64,000 bases of DNA from Gilliamella apis (GCF_030758615.1 NZ_CP132381.1:1-64000), one strand, 5' to 3'; shown: positions 43,674-53,963, counted from the first letter of the stretch. Made by a program: numbers and translations. Notes: generated from the sequence alone by a model not told the origin.

Positions 43674-43982
43674 TTAAGCGATTGCAGTGATCTTCACATC
43701 AGTGAACCACTGACGGTGACCTTGTTGTTTACGATAGTGTTTACGACGACGGAATTTAACAATTTTCACTTTCTCGCCACGACCGTGCTCAACAATTTCT
43801 GCTTTAATTGTTGCACCTTCAACAAACGGAGCACCAACTTTGATGTCTTCACCATTTGCTACCATTAAAACTTTATCGAAAACAACTTCTGAACCTGTTT
43901 CGACTTCAATTTTTTCCAAGCGAACGACTTGTCCTTCGCTAACTCGGTGTTGTTTACCACCACTTTGGAAAACTGCGTACAT
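43674..43982 (-). CDS. rplU: 50S ribosomal protein L21
   Basis: The 102 residues (E. coli 103) run from [20 protein letters not shown] to the basic [19 protein letters not shown] region typical of L21. The open frame extends 46 codons further upstream, but ATG 43982 has a GGAG Shine-Dalgarno, fits the family start and lies downstream of a good promoter. L21 binds 23S rRNA domain I near L20. Confidence 0.98.
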   Translation of the reverse strand: MYAVFQSGGKQHRVSEGQVVRLEKIEVETGSEVVFDKVLMVANGEDIKVGAPFVEGATIKAEIVEHGRGEKVKIVKFRRRKHYRKQQGHRQWFTDVKITAIA

Positions 43983-44059
43983 ACTTAACTCCGCAATAAA
44001 AAGCAGACGATTCCTGATTAAAAATATATGTCTGCATTGATTAATCTTATAGGGCGTGA

Positions 44060-44088
44060 ATTTTACGCAAAATTTATGCTTGTTGCAA
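44060..44088 (-). promoter_or_regulatory. sigma70 promoter of rplU-rpmA
   Basis: On the minus strand TTGCAA (44083-44088), a 17-bp spacer and TAAAAT (44060-44065) form a good promoter. Transcription would start near 44053 and give a leader of about 70 nt before rplU. The remaining DNA up to narX (44089-44214) should hold the divergent narX promoter. Confidence 0.65.
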
Positions 44089-44214
44089 GCGCTGTTTAAT
44101 AAAAGATCGCAAAAAGTCACAAAAAAGATCTTAGACCAGCTATTTTCACGCTACAATATAGTTAAATTATTATTTATTTGCATAATATTTAACGCAAAAA
44201 TATTGAGTACCTAT

Positions 44215-46020
44215 ATGCTAAAAAGAAAATTTCGCTACAGTGCTTCTATTATTAATCGTTTAACACTTTTAATGCTCTTTTTAGGCGCTATGGCATTATT
44301 GGCGCTATTTTTGTCAATACAAGTCGCTAATGATACTAAAGGTAGCGCTTATATGATTAATCAATTAGGGTTAATCAGAATGAAGAGCTATCAACTTTTA
44401 GCAATGACACCTATAGAAAAAAAGGATATTTATCGACTTAACATTTTTAATGATATCCCATCATCACAACAATTAAAATTATTTGAACGTTATCAGTTAA
44501 TTGATGATTTTAATCAATTACAGTCGCAGTGGTTCAAGCATATTGTTCCGAAACTTCAACAAGCAAACAATATAAATGAGATAAAAAATGAAATTGATAA
44601 TTTTGTTGCTCACACCGATAAACTGGTTCATCAAATTGATCAAAAGACAGAAAATCAAATCCATTATCTTTCACAATTACAACTCGTTTTTATCATTCTA
44701 ATTGCACTATTTCTTCTGGCACAAATTTACTATTTACGTCGTTATCTTCTTGCGCCATGGCGTAAATTAATTCATATGGCAGAATCGATTTCGCAACAGA
44801 ATTTTAGTCAACGCTTTAATAGTAAAACAACCAAAAGTGAGTTTGATTTACTGGGGCAAGCCTTTGATAAAATGGCGGAACAAATTGAACAACAGTATCT
44901 ATTGTTAGAAGAGCGCGTCACAGAAAAAACAGCTGAATTACAACAAATCAATAAAATTGTGTCATTTCAATATCAAGCCATCAAGCAACTCCATACCTCA
45001 GACCCCTTATGTGAGCGTTTTTTAATTATACTTCGTGGACTAGAAGAATTAGTACCATTAACACAGTTTCAAATCCGATTTTATGAATCAGATAACATAG
45101 AACATTTTCAACAATTCAGCTATGACAACCAACAAAAACTCCCTTATTGCCAAAATTCAGAATGTAATGCTTGTCTTATTCCATCAAAATCTTATCAAGA
45201 AAATGGTTTTCAGCGCTATTGGTATCTGCAAGAAAAAGGAGAAAAATTTGGCATTTTATTTGCAATACAGCCATCAAAAGTACAACTAGGAACAGAACAA
45301 GAAAATTTAATTACTGCTTTAGTTGAACAAATGACTACAGCACTAATGCTTGATAGGCAAATAGAACAACAAAAACAATATCTATTAATGAAAGAACGTT
45401 CAGCAATGGCTAGGGAACTACATGACTCGATAGCGCAATCACTTTCTTGTTTAAAAATACATCTTAGTTGCTTACAGATGCAATCGGATTTAACTTCCCA
45501 AACTAGTATCGATTTGCTGACGACTATGCGTAAAGAGGTTAATATAACCTACTCTCAATTAAGAGAGTTAATTACCTCGTTTCGCTTACGTCTTAACCAA
45601 ACCGGTTTTTATGCCAGTTTCATGGAGTTAATTGATGAGTTTAATCAAAAATTGAAATTTACAATTCAGATTGAATATCAATTACCTCTCAATATCATCA
45701 ATAGCAAATATGCCTTTCATTTACTGCAATGTGTCCGGGAATCTTTAAATAATATCTATAAACACGCCAATGCCACCCAAGTCAAAATAAGCTTAACGAT
45801 TGATGAGAATCAAATTATTACCGTTAGCATAAAAGATAATGGTATTGGTTTACAAAATAATACACATCAAGATAATCACTATGGTTTAATTATTATGCGT
45901 GATAGAGTTGGCGTATTAAACGGCAATCTAATCATTAATAGTAAGCCTAATATGGGAACAGAAATTGTGGTAACATTTAAAGCAACAAACACAATTCCTT
46001 GCAAGATGATAAAAGAGTAA
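44215..46020 (+). CDS. narX: Nitrate/nitrite sensor histidine kinase NarX
   Basis: NarX senses nitrate in the periplasm and phosphorylates NarL. The 601 residues (E. coli 598) have membrane helices at about 14-36 and 154-174 bracketing a four-helix sensor. Next come a HAMP domain, a cysteine-bearing central module (CQNSECNAC), an H-box ARELHDSIAQS with His403 and a HATPase domain (NGIGLQNN, NHYGLIIMRDR). The ligand P-box (44-62) reads GLIRMKSYQL where E. coli has GSLRMQSYRL, so one of two conserved arginines is Gln. The ATG at 44215 matches the E. coli start MLKR; the open frame extends 53 codons upstream without support. narL begins 3 bp later. Confidence 0.95.
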   Translation: MLKRKFRYSASIINRLTLLMLFLGAMALLALFLSIQVANDTKGSAYMINQLGLIRMKSYQLLAMTPIEKKDIYRLNIFNDIPSSQQLKLFERYQLIDDFNQLQSQWFKHIVPKLQQANNINEIKNEIDNFVAHTDKLVHQIDQKTENQIHYLSQLQLVFIILIALFLLAQIYYLRRYLLAPWRKLIHMAESISQQNFSQRFNSKTTKSEFDLLGQAFDKMAEQIEQQYLLLEERVTEKTAELQQINKIVSFQYQAIKQLHTSDPLCERFLIILRGLEELVPLTQFQIRFYESDNIEHFQQFSYDNQQKLPYCQNSECNACLIPSKSYQENGFQRYWYLQEKGEKFGILFAIQPSKVQLGTEQENLITALVEQMTTALMLDRQIEQQKQYLLMKERSAMARELHDSIAQSLSCLKIHLSCLQMQSDLTSQTSIDLLTTMRKEVNITYSQLRELITSFRLRLNQTGFYASFMELIDEFNQKLKFTIQIEYQLPLNIINSKYAFHLLQCVRESLNNIYKHANATQVKISLTIDENQIITVSIKDNGIGLQNNTHQDNHYGLIIMRDRVGVLNGNLIINSKPNMGTEIVVTFKATNTIPCKMIKE

Positions 46021-46023
46021 CCA

Positions 46024-46677
46024 ATGGATCAAGTTAAAAGTTCAATATTACTTATTGATGATCATCCCATGTTAAGAAATGGGGTAAAGCAACTTATTAA
46101 CACCATCAATAATTTTGAAATTATCGGTGAAACTGGTTCAGGGATAGAAGGAGTTAAGCTGGCTGAAACACTTGATCCTGATATTATTTTGTTAGATATC
46201 AATATGAATGATGTCAGTGGACTAGAAATTCTACGCTATTTACGCGAGAAAAACATTTCAAGCAGAATCATTATGTTTACTGTCTCAGACGCAAAAGAAG
46301 ATATTATTACCTCGCTCAAAACTGGTGCTGATGGTTATTTGTTAAAAGATATGGAACCGGAAGATTTTCTTAAAGCCTTAAAGGATATTTCGGAAGGGAA
46401 AGTCATTATGGATGAAGCTATTTCACATATCATTCTTAATTATATGCGTGATGATAAAAACCAGACAACCAACCAATCCCATGATATCAATTTACTTACC
46501 CCAAGAGAACATGAAACATTTAACTTATTAGTGCAAGGATTATCGAATAAACTTATCGCAAAAGAGTTAGATATTGTTGAAAGTACGGTAAAAGTTCATA
46601 TTAAAAGTATTTTTAAAAAACTCAACTTTAAGTCACGTATGGAAATGACTGTATGGTATTTGCAGAGTAAAGAATAA
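46024..46677 (+). CDS. narL: Nitrate/nitrite response regulator NarL
   Basis: NarL activates nitrate respiration genes and represses alternatives. The 217 residues (E. coli 216) carry a receiver domain with ILLIDDHPMLRNGVKQL and phosphoacceptor Asp58 (ILLDIN), the GADGYLLKDMEPED loop, and a C-terminal LuxR-type helix-turn-helix (LTPREHETFNLLVQGLSNK, ESTVKVHIKS). It pairs with narX 3 bp upstream. The nirBDC-cysG cluster, a likely target, lies within 7 kb. No narGHJI is in the window. The 217-bp gap downstream shows no gene. Confidence 0.95.
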   Translation: MDQVKSSILLIDDHPMLRNGVKQLINTINNFEIIGETGSGIEGVKLAETLDPDIILLDINMNDVSGLEILRYLREKNISSRIIMFTVSDAKEDIITSLKTGADGYLLKDMEPEDFLKALKDISEGKVIMDEAISHIILNYMRDDKNQTTNQSHDINLLTPREHETFNLLVQGLSNKLIAKELDIVESTVKVHIKSIFKKLNFKSRMEMTVWYLQSKE

Positions 46678-46894
46678 CCTTGGCAATGTATTAATACCGA
46701 TTTATATCATATATCCGCTTACACTTTTAATTGGATAGAATATCTAATCCTAATCATTAAAAATTTTCTATAACAACCGTTTTCTTCTACTTGATTCAAT
46801 TGAAAAACAATATTTATAATTAGTTAAATCAATTAAATTGATTTATTGAACAAAATTAAAAAACAAAAAATTAAAAAATAGGATGAAGTTGTAA

Positions 46895-47917
46895 ATGTCT
46901 CTATTAGTCAATGCTTACTCTACACTCACAAATCCAACAGCAATTAATTTTAGTTGTAAAAAATTAAATCAACGTGGATTGAACTCACTCTATTTTACAG
47001 ATCATCTTAATGGTTTTATTGGCTATGTTATGCAAGCAGGTGACGGTGAAATGAATTCCCGCCGTTATGAACTTTATCGACATATTCAAAAAACTAAACA
47101 TCAGTTTACGTTTGAAATAGAAGAAAATCAATTTAATGAACTAGCGCATTGGGCTGAGCAGGCTAATGTTATTTTATTTATCCCCGATGGTACGATTCGC
47201 AATCCTAAGATGGATGTTTTACAAGATCCAGATGGTAAATTTGATATAAATGTTAAAATGCCTTATCCGTCAGAAGCATTACAACGCAAAGCAAAAACTG
47301 AGCAGTATTTAGCAACGTTAGGATTACATCCGCTTGTAAGCTTACCTCCTGTCGTTGCTGAATCTGAAGTAATACTTAGAACACCCGATGAAGTAAAAAA
47401 ACGATCCTTAGCCCTGATGTTAACAGGAATTCAAGCCGAAAGCTTTCGAGAAAATGCCCCATTAGATCCTGAGGAATTCAAAGCGCGTTGTCCGTTAGGG
47501 TTTGCTGCTTTATCAAATACTGAATATGATTTTATTCACGCACCTCAACCGCAAGAACAAGATGTTATGAATATGAGTTGGCGCTATGAAGCCTTATTAC
47601 CACTACAATGGGCACTAAATTGGCAATCAAAATTACCTTTTGCGGATACTTTTTGTAATGTATCTTCATTAGTCGAAACTGGTTTAGAAAATAGTAATCC
47701 CGAACTATCTACTTTAACCTTAAGACCAACAAGTGAACTGCTAGATGCATTAGATTTAAATTACCGATTACATTGGCTAGCAAGAGATTGTCGGCTTAAT
47801 AATAAAATACTACCTGTAGAAATAATGGAAGGCGTTATTCAAGAAAGACAACATGCTTTAAATTGGCTAACAAACTTTGAAAATGCCGATTGGGATGATG
47901 TCGATACGCCTTCTTAA
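46895..47917 (+). CDS. DUF4272 domain-containing protein
   Basis: The 340 residues are soluble, without signal peptide or membrane helix. The C-terminal half (about 160-335) matches the DUF4272 pattern, best seen in TLRPTSELLDALDLNYRLHWLARDCRLN. The N-terminal 130 residues hold a second, unrecognised domain. The function is unknown. The gene stands alone between narL and cysG and is followed by a hairpin. Confidence 0.8.
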   Translation: MSLLVNAYSTLTNPTAINFSCKKLNQRGLNSLYFTDHLNGFIGYVMQAGDGEMNSRRYELYRHIQKTKHQFTFEIEENQFNELAHWAEQANVILFIPDGTIRNPKMDVLQDPDGKFDINVKMPYPSEALQRKAKTEQYLATLGLHPLVSLPPVVAESEVILRTPDEVKKRSLALMLTGIQAESFRENAPLDPEEFKARCPLGFAALSNTEYDFIHAPQPQEQDVMNMSWRYEALLPLQWALNWQSKLPFADTFCNVSSLVETGLENSNPELSTLTLRPTSELLDALDLNYRLHWLARDCRLNNKILPVEIMEGVIQERQHALNWLTNFENADWDDVDTPS

Positions 47918-47941
47918 ATTTTGATAAAAAAAGCAAAGTCG

Positions 47942-47976
47942 ATATTGTTATAAAACACTTTGTAACAATATTTTTT
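47942..47976 (+). terminator. Terminator candidate after the DUF4272 gene
   Basis: Arms ATATTGTTA (47942-47950) and TAACAATAT (47963-47971) pair over 9 bp around a 12-nt loop, followed by six T on the plus strand. The stem is AU-rich, so strength is moderate. It lies between convergent genes (DUF4272 and cysG). Confidence 0.55.
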
Positions 47977-48054
47977 AGTCAAATTGTTTGGAAACAAAAG
48001 GCAAGAAAATAAAGAATATTATAAGATATCCTATCATTTCCTTGCCAATTTATA

Positions 48055-49428
48055 CTAATTCTGTGAAAACCAGTTAAGTTTTTCTCGTAATGCCACCACC
48101 GGACCAACGATAATTAAACTAGGGCTACGAGCTTGTAAAGCTAGCTGACCAAGTTCGGATAATAAACCATTGATGACTTTTTGCTTAGTAGTGGTACCCT
48201 CTTCAACAATAGCAATAGGAGTCTGACCATCCATACCGTGTTTAATTAAATTCGCTTTAATATTTTCTGCTTGCGATAGCCCCATATAAAAAACCAAAGT
48301 CTGCTTTTCAGCCGCTAAACTTCGCCAATCAAGATGAGATCCATCTTTTAGATGACCAGTTATTAAACGTACACTATGTGCGTAATCACGATGAGTTAGT
48401 GGTATTCCACTATACGCCGAGCATCCAGAAGCCGCAGTAATGCCAGGTACTACCGAAAAAGGAATATTAGCATTGAATAATGTTTCAAGCTCTTCTCCTC
48501 CTCGACCAAAAATGAAAGGATCACCACCTTTAAGTCGTACCACTCTCAGGCCCTTTTGTGCTTGTTCCAATAATATTTGATTAATTTGTTCTTGCGGAAC
48601 ACAATGAAAACCGGGGTGTTTACCAACAAAAATTCGTTGCGCGTCTCGTCGAGTTAAATTCATTATTTCTTTTGAGACTAATCTATCATAAACAATAATA
48701 TCCGCTTGTTGAATTTGTTGAAGACCTTTTAAAGTTAACAACCCTGGATCACCAGGGCCAGCACCAACTAAGACCACTTCGCCACGACAATCCAACGAAT
48801 CATCAAATAATTCATTAGTTAATGTATCGACATTTTCTGAATCATTATTCGCTATTGCTTGAGCTAATCTATCATGAGAAAACAATTTCTCCCAAAATCG
48901 TCGACGTTCAGTCATACTTCGGTAAGTCGCTTTTACTTTATTGCGTAAATAACCGCCATATATGGCTAATTTACCAATATGTTGTGGCAATATTGCTTCA
49001 AATTTTTCACGTAACAAGCGAGCTAATACAGGAGCATGCCCTTCTGAAGAGATGGCGACCATAATAGGGGAACGATCAATAATTGAAGGCATAATAAAAC
49101 TTGCATCTTTGGGAGAGTCGACCACATTACAAAAGATACGACGGTTTTCTGCGGCGCTACTAACTTGTTGATTGGTTTTTTGACAGTTAGTTGCAGCAAT
49201 AACTAACCATTTATTATCTAGCAGTTGCTCGTTAAACTCACTTTTTATTAAAACTAACTGCTTTTGTTGCTGCCAACAGATAAATTGTGGGTTAAATTCA
49301 AGTGCATTGACAGTTAATTTTGCACCAGCTTCAAGTAATAATCGAGCTTTACGCTCAGCTATTTCGCCACCACCAACTAATAAACAATCACGATTTTCTA
49401 ATTTGCAAAATAAAGGTAAATAATCCAT
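48055..49428 (-). CDS. cysG: Siroheme synthase CysG
   Basis: The trifunctional enzyme makes siroheme, the cofactor of nitrite and sulfite reductases, from uroporphyrinogen III. The 457 residues equal E. coli CysG. The N-terminal half has the NAD-binding [17 protein letters not shown] of the precorrin-2 dehydrogenase/ferrochelatase. The C-terminal half has the SUMT methyltransferase motifs [16 protein letters not shown] and [17 protein letters not shown]. It closes the nirBDC-cysG cluster as in E. coli, 109 bp after nirC, and supplies siroheme to NirB. Confidence 0.97.
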   Translation of the reverse strand: MDYLPLFCKLENRDCLLVGGGEIAERKARLLLEAGAKLTVNALEFNPQFICWQQQKQLVLIKSEFNEQLLDNKWLVIAATNCQKTNQQVSSAAENRRIFCNVVDSPKDASFIMPSIIDRSPIMVAISSEGHAPVLARLLREKFEAILPQHIGKLAIYGGYLRNKVKATYRSMTERRRFWEKLFSHDRLAQAIANNDSENVDTLTNELFDDSLDCRGEVVLVGAGPGDPGLLTLKGLQQIQQADIIVYDRLVSKEIMNLTRRDAQRIFVGKHPGFHCVPQEQINQILLEQAQKGLRVVRLKGGDPFIFGRGGEELETLFNANIPFSVVPGITAASGCSAYSGIPLTHRDYAHSVRLITGHLKDGSHLDWRSLAAEKQTLVFYMGLSQAENIKANLIKHGMDGQTPIAIVEEGTTTKQKVINGLLSELGQLALQARSPSLIIVGPVVALREKLNWFSQN

Positions 49429-49537
49429 ACAATTTCAAAACAACCATTAATATATTTTTGATTTAAGAGCAATTTACTGATTGCTAATTACCATACCAAT
49501 CAGTAAATTGAACAATAAAAACTTCTGTTATTTATAA

Positions 49538-50305
49538 TTAAGGTCGATCTGATTTAGGTGTTGAAAACCAATATCCTAACCCCATAAATAGTGCGCCGGA
49601 TACTAAATTTCCTAATGAAACCCATAACAAATTATGACCAATGCCGGCTAATGTGTAAGAATCAGAATGATTACCAAACCAAGAAAGTGAAAATAACGTC
49701 ATATTGGCAACACTATGTTCATAACCACAAGCAATAAAGGCTAATAAACACCACCATATTGCAATAAATTTTGCTGACCCCTCTACTCGGTTTGCCATCC
49801 AAATAGCTAAGCAAACTAACCAGTTACATAAAATTCCCCGAAAGAATAATGCTGTTGCTGGCGCAGATGTTTTTGCCAATGCAGCGGTATGCACAAGCGA
49901 AGTATCTGTTGCCAATAATGGACTTGCAGCCCAATAAAACAAAGCGGCCACAAAAATTGATCCAAGCAAATTGCCTAACCATGTTTGTGGCAATACACAC
50001 CACATTTGACAATGAGTAATTTTTTTAGCCTGCACGCCAAAAGTTAAAAACATGGTATGGCCAGTAAATAATTCTGAGCCGGCAATTACCACTAAAGTTA
50101 ATGCTATACCAAAGGTTGCCCCCATAACTAAAGGCCTAACGGATGGATCAAGCAAATTACCTAGTGTGAAAATTAATATAATTCCTAAACCAACGTAAGC
50201 ACCTGCCATAGCAGAACTTAACCAAAATCCAATTGGATTGGTTTTAGCTAGTCGAACGATCCGCGCAGCATTAGCTGCACATTTGTTAATTGTTTCTGTA
50301 TACAT
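49538..50305 (-). CDS. nirC: Nitrite channel NirC
   Basis: NirC belongs to the formate/nitrite transporter family and moves nitrite across the inner membrane. The 255 residues (E. coli 268) have six helices and the family's GSELFTGHTMFL motif in helix 3 and a NWLVCLAIW segment in helix 5. It lies between nirD and cysG, as in E. coli. Confidence 0.94.
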   Translation of the reverse strand: MYTETINKCAANAARIVRLAKTNPIGFWLSSAMAGAYVGLGIILIFTLGNLLDPSVRPLVMGATFGIALTLVVIAGSELFTGHTMFLTFGVQAKKITHCQMWCVLPQTWLGNLLGSIFVAALFYWAASPLLATDTSLVHTAALAKTSAPATALFFRGILCNWLVCLAIWMANRVEGSAKFIAIWWCLLAFIACGYEHSVANMTLFSLSWFGNHSDSYTLAGIGHNLLWVSLGNLVSGALFMGLGYWFSTPKSDRP

Positions 50306-50327
50306 TTTCTATTCCTAATGCGATTAA

Positions 50328-50660
50328 TTAATTAGATTTTATTTGCACAAATTCATCATTATCTACTTTGACTTCATAATGAGTAACAGAATAATCTTTA
50401 TTTTCAAGGCAATAACCATCCTTTAAACGAAAACGCTGTTTTTTAAGAGGACTTGCGACCCATAGCTCATTTTCATGTTCAGCAATAATGCCACGAGAAA
50501 GGACGCTGGCATTCGCAAAAGGGTCAATATTACTAATCGCATAAAGCTCATTAGTATTGTAGGGACGAAAAACTGCAACATGTTCTTTGCCGACTAGAGC
50601 ACATATTCCTGTTTCAGGTAAAATATCTTGTAATTTACAAATAGTAATCCATTGGCTCAT
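50328..50660 (-). CDS. nirD: Nitrite reductase (NADH) small subunit NirD
   Basis: The 110 residues (E. coli 108) have the Rieske-like fold but lack the iron-sulfur Cys/His ligands, as is normal for NirD. Recognisable are ALVGKEHVAVFRP and IDPFANASVLSRGI. It is the small subunit of the cytoplasmic siroheme nitrite reductase and starts 3 bp after nirB. Confidence 0.95.
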   Translation of the reverse strand: MSQWITICKLQDILPETGICALVGKEHVAVFRPYNTNELYAISNIDPFANASVLSRGIIAEHENELWVASPLKKQRFRLKDGYCLENKDYSVTHYEVKVDNDEFVQIKSN

Positions 50661-50663
50661 GAT

Positions 50664-53185
50664 CTATTCTCCTAACATAGTTTGACGTTCTTCAAGAGTT
50701 GCTGGGCGATGTTGATCGCGTTCAGGCACAAATTGAACATTATCATCACGCTTAGAACTATTAACAAAATGGGCAAAACGGATTTGTGCTGCTGGGTTAT
50801 CCACTGTTTCTTTCCATTCGCAGACTACTAATTGTCGAACTCGATCCATCTCTTTTTCTAGTTCGGCATTAATACCTAACTTGTCATCAATAATCACACT
50901 ACGTAAATAATCGATTCCTCCTTCAAGATTCTCAAACCAAACGGAAGTTCGTTGTAATTTATCAGCTGTGCGAATATAGAACATGATAAAACGATCCAAA
51001 TAACGTATAAGCGTCTCTTTATCTAAATCCGCAGCAAGTAAATCAGCATGACGAGGCTTCATACCTCCATTACCACAAACATATAGATTCCAACCTTTTT
51101 CAGTAGCAATAACACCAATATCTTTACCTTGCGCCTCCGCACACTCCCGAGTACAACCTGAAACACCAAGTTTAAATTTATGAGGTGCTCTAATACCTTT
51201 ATAACGATTTTCTAATTCAACGCCAAAACCGACACTATCGCCAACACCAAAACGACACCAAGTACTACCCACACATGTTTTAGCCATACGTAACGCCTTC
51301 GCATAGGCATGACCACTTTCAAAACCAGCGGCTATGAGCTCTTTCCAGATAGCTGGAAGATCGTCTTTTTGTGCACCGAATAAACCAATTCGCTGAGATC
51401 CGGTGATTTTCGAATACAGATTATATTTCCTTGCAATCTGGCCTATCGCAATTAAGCCTTCTGGTGTAATTTCACCACCAGCACTACGTGGGATAATGGA
51501 ATAAGTACCATTTTTTTGGATGTTACCTAAAAAAATGTCATTACTATCTTGCAAAGGAACAAGATCTGGTTTAAGAATATAATTATTCCAACATGATGCT
51601 AATATTGACCCTATTGTTGGTTTACAGACTTCACAACCATAACCAGTACCATGTTTTGTAATCACTTCACTGAAAGAAGTTAATCCTTCAACTCGAATAA
51701 GATGGAAAAGCTCTTGACGAGAATATTTAAAATGTTCACAAAGGGCATGACTGACTTCAATACCTTGCTTAGCTAATTCTAAATTAAGGATTTGTGTTAC
51801 TAATGGAATACAGCCACCACAGCCAGTACCTGCTTTCGTTTCGGCTTTAATTGCTGCCACCGTATGACAACCAGCATGAATAGCTTGCACAATTTTTGCT
51901 TTTGTTACATCAAAACAGGAACATATTTGTGCATTATCCGGCAAAGCATCAGCGCCTAATACAGGTTTAGCTCCGGCATGAGAAGGTAAAATTAAGCTAT
52001 CAGGATGCTCTGGCAGATCCATATTATTAAGCATTAATTGTAATAAATTACTATAGTCTGCTGTATCACCAACTAATACAGCACCAAGCAATTTGCGATT
52101 ATCATTTGAAACCACTAATTTTTTATAAACTGGGATATTTTCGTCTAAGTAAACATAACTCCGACAACCGAGCGTCTTAGCTTTGGCATCGCCAATACTA
52201 CCGACATCGACTCCCATCAACTTGAGTTTAGCACTCATATCAGCGCCTTCAAATTTAGCATTTTCGCCGATTAAATGGGCTAACGCGACCTGCGCCATTT
52301 TATATCCAGGGCAACAAGACCATAAACTTTACCTTGCCAACAAGCACATTCCCCTATCGCATAAATATCAGGATCTGATGTTTGACAATAATCGTTAACA
52401 ACAATCCCACCACGAGGGCCAATATCAAGCTCACATGCTTTAGCTAATTGATCGCTAGGTCGAATACCTGTTGAAAAAACAATAAAATCAATTTTAAGTG
52501 ATGAACCATCAGCAAATTGCATAATTTTACCTGATGGTGTATGAATAATTTCTTGGGTATTTTTACTGGTATGAACACCAACCCCCATCTCCTCAATTTT
52601 TCGACGTAACTGTTCACCTCCCATAGAATCAAGTTGCTCTGCCATTAACACTGGCGCAAATTCAACGACATGAGTTTCAATGCCTAAATTCTTTAGCGCC
52701 CCAGCAGCTTCAAGCCCAAGCAAACCGCCACCCACTACTGCGCCAGTTTTACAATTGCTGGCACAATTACGAATAGCATCAAGATCTTCAATAGTACGAT
52801 AAACAAAACAATTCGCACCATCAGCACCTTTAATTGGTGGTATCCATGGATAAGATCCCGTTGCAATAATCAATTTATCATAAGAGATTATTCGTCCTGT
52901 TTGTGAATGCACTTCTTTACGTTGTCGGTTGATTAATATAACCCGCTCATTAAGTAGAATATTTATATCATTTTCTTGATATAAACCCTCTCTAACTAAA
53001 GATAATGCTTCTGCGGTATGTCCTGAAAAATAGGATGAAAGATGAACACGATCGTAAGCAACTCTAGGTTCTTGGCAAAAAATAGTGATGTTGAACTTAT
53101 CAGCCTGCATTTTATCAATAATTTCTTCAACAAAACGATGGCCAACCATCCCATTGCCAATAATGACGAGATTGGTTTTACTCAT
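50664..53185 (-). pseudogene. nirB: Nitrite reductase (NADH) large subunit NirB, frameshifted as sequenced
   Basis: NirB reduces nitrite to ammonia using NADH, FAD, a [4Fe-4S] centre and siroheme. Two adjoining frames together align with the whole of E. coli NirB (847 residues). The first (53185-52280) covers the FAD/NAD domains (VIIGNGMVGHRF, GAVVGGGLLGLEAAG, IYAIGECACW). The second (52298-50664) covers the BFD-like cysteine domain (CSCFDVTK, GTGCGGC) and the siroheme/cluster region (GVSGCTRECAEAQ, CGNGG). The break is a run of three G at 52309-52311 on the plus strand. E. coli-like protein VAPGYKMAQVA needs four, so one base is missing. Everything else is intact, so this is either a recent mutation or a homopolymer sequencing error. 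ATG 53185 has a GGAG site; a TTG 12 bp upstream is unlikely. Confidence 0.9.
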
Positions 53186-53372
53186 AAAAAGCTCCAAATT
53201 TATTTTTAATTCAATTATTTAATTTTTATCTAATTGATATTTTAAGGAACTTTAAACAGAATATAATTATCCTCAAGGATTACCTCTTTAGTAGTAGATA
53301 AAATAATAATTTTGAAAACAATGAGTTATCATTTTTCACGATTTAAGTATCAAGTAACATTAGAATATTATT

Positions 53373-53388
53373 ATGATAAACATCACAA
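53373..53388. promoter_or_regulatory. FNR/CRP-like site upstream of nirB
   Basis: ATGATAAACATCAC (53373-53386) matches eight of ten defined bases of the FNR consensus TTGAT-N4-ATCAA. Read on the minus strand, TGTGA-N6-TCATA (53373-53388) also resembles a CRP site. It lies about 190 bp upstream of the nirB ATG in the 280-bp nirB-marR gap. Anaerobic FNR control is known for E. coli nirB. A partial palindrome TTATCCTCAAGGATTA at 53267-53282, closer to nirB, is a possible NarL-type 7-2-7 site with only 10 of 16 matches to the E. coli nir site. Confidence 0.4.
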
Positions 53389-53407
53389 ATTACGAATAAA
53401 AAAAGGA

Positions 53408-53446
53408 TTGCCAATTAGGGTTAAATAAGTATAATTAGCCGACTAA
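53408..53446 (+). promoter_or_regulatory. marR promoter with TTAG-N4-CTAA operator
   Basis: TTGCCA (53408-53413) and TATAAT (53430-53435) with 16-bp spacing form a strong sigma70 promoter. Directly after it, TTAGCCGACTAA (53435-53446) is a MarR/SlyA-type palindrome (SlyA consensus TTAGCAAGCTAA), overlapping the last base of the -10. Binding there would block transcription start, consistent with autorepression by the MarR protein encoded next. Confidence 0.7.
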
Positions 53447-53465
53447 ATAAATTAGGTAATGACAA

Positions 53466-53963
53466 TTGAATTACAATTCAAGAATACTTCCTTCTCGCGA
53501 AACTTTAGCAAAAGCACAAAGATTTAATGATGAAATTATTGAGGTTTCAGGCGTTGATCTTGTCTTAAGTTTAATCACCACCGCCGATTTAATTCGATCA
53601 AATATTTATGCACAACTAGCCAAAGATTATGATGTATCTGAAGGAAAATTTGCCTTGCTAATGTCATTGTATAGTGAAGGAGAAACTTGCGCTAGCGAGT
53701 TAGCATTAAGAGTTGGCGTAACACCAGCAACCGTTTCGGTAATGGTGAAACGAATGTTAGCAGCACCCGATCCTTTAATATCAATGACAAAAAGTGGAGA
53801 AGATGGCCGTTCTCGACTAATCACCCTTACTGCAACTGGGGTAAATCTTATCCAAAAAGCATTACCTAATCACTTAAAATCGATTCGTGCTTTTGCTCAA
53901 GTCTTAAATCCACAAGAGCAGGAATCTTTAATTGCAATGTTACGCAAGTTATTACGTAAATAA
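53466..53963 (+). CDS. MarR family transcriptional regulator
   Basis: The 165 residues form a typical MarR protein with a winged helix-turn-helix: ASELALRVGVTPATVSVMVKRML followed by the wing KSGEDGRSRLITLTATG. The best in-frame start is TTG at 53466, with AGGT 10 bp upstream; no in-frame ATG fits. It is divergent from nirB and followed after 58 bp by an HlyD-type adaptor and an ABC-2 permease, which it probably represses through the two matching operators. Confidence 0.88.
   Translation: MNYNSRILPSRETLAKAQRFNDEIIEVSGVDLVLSLITTADLIRSNIYAQLAKDYDVSEGKFALLMSLYSEGETCASELALRVGVTPATVSVMVKRMLAAPDPLISMTKSGEDGRSRLITLTATGVNLIQKALPNHLKSIRAFAQVLNPQEQESLIAMLRKLLRK

Noticed and set aside
43983..44120. 46-codon N-terminal extension of rplU
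   Set aside because: L21 starts at [13 protein letters not shown]; the extension lies across the promoter and lacks a Shine-Dalgarno.
53459..53524. ATG at 53459 as the marR start
   Set aside because: It is in a different frame and stops after about 22 codons; the MarR frame requires TTG at 53466.
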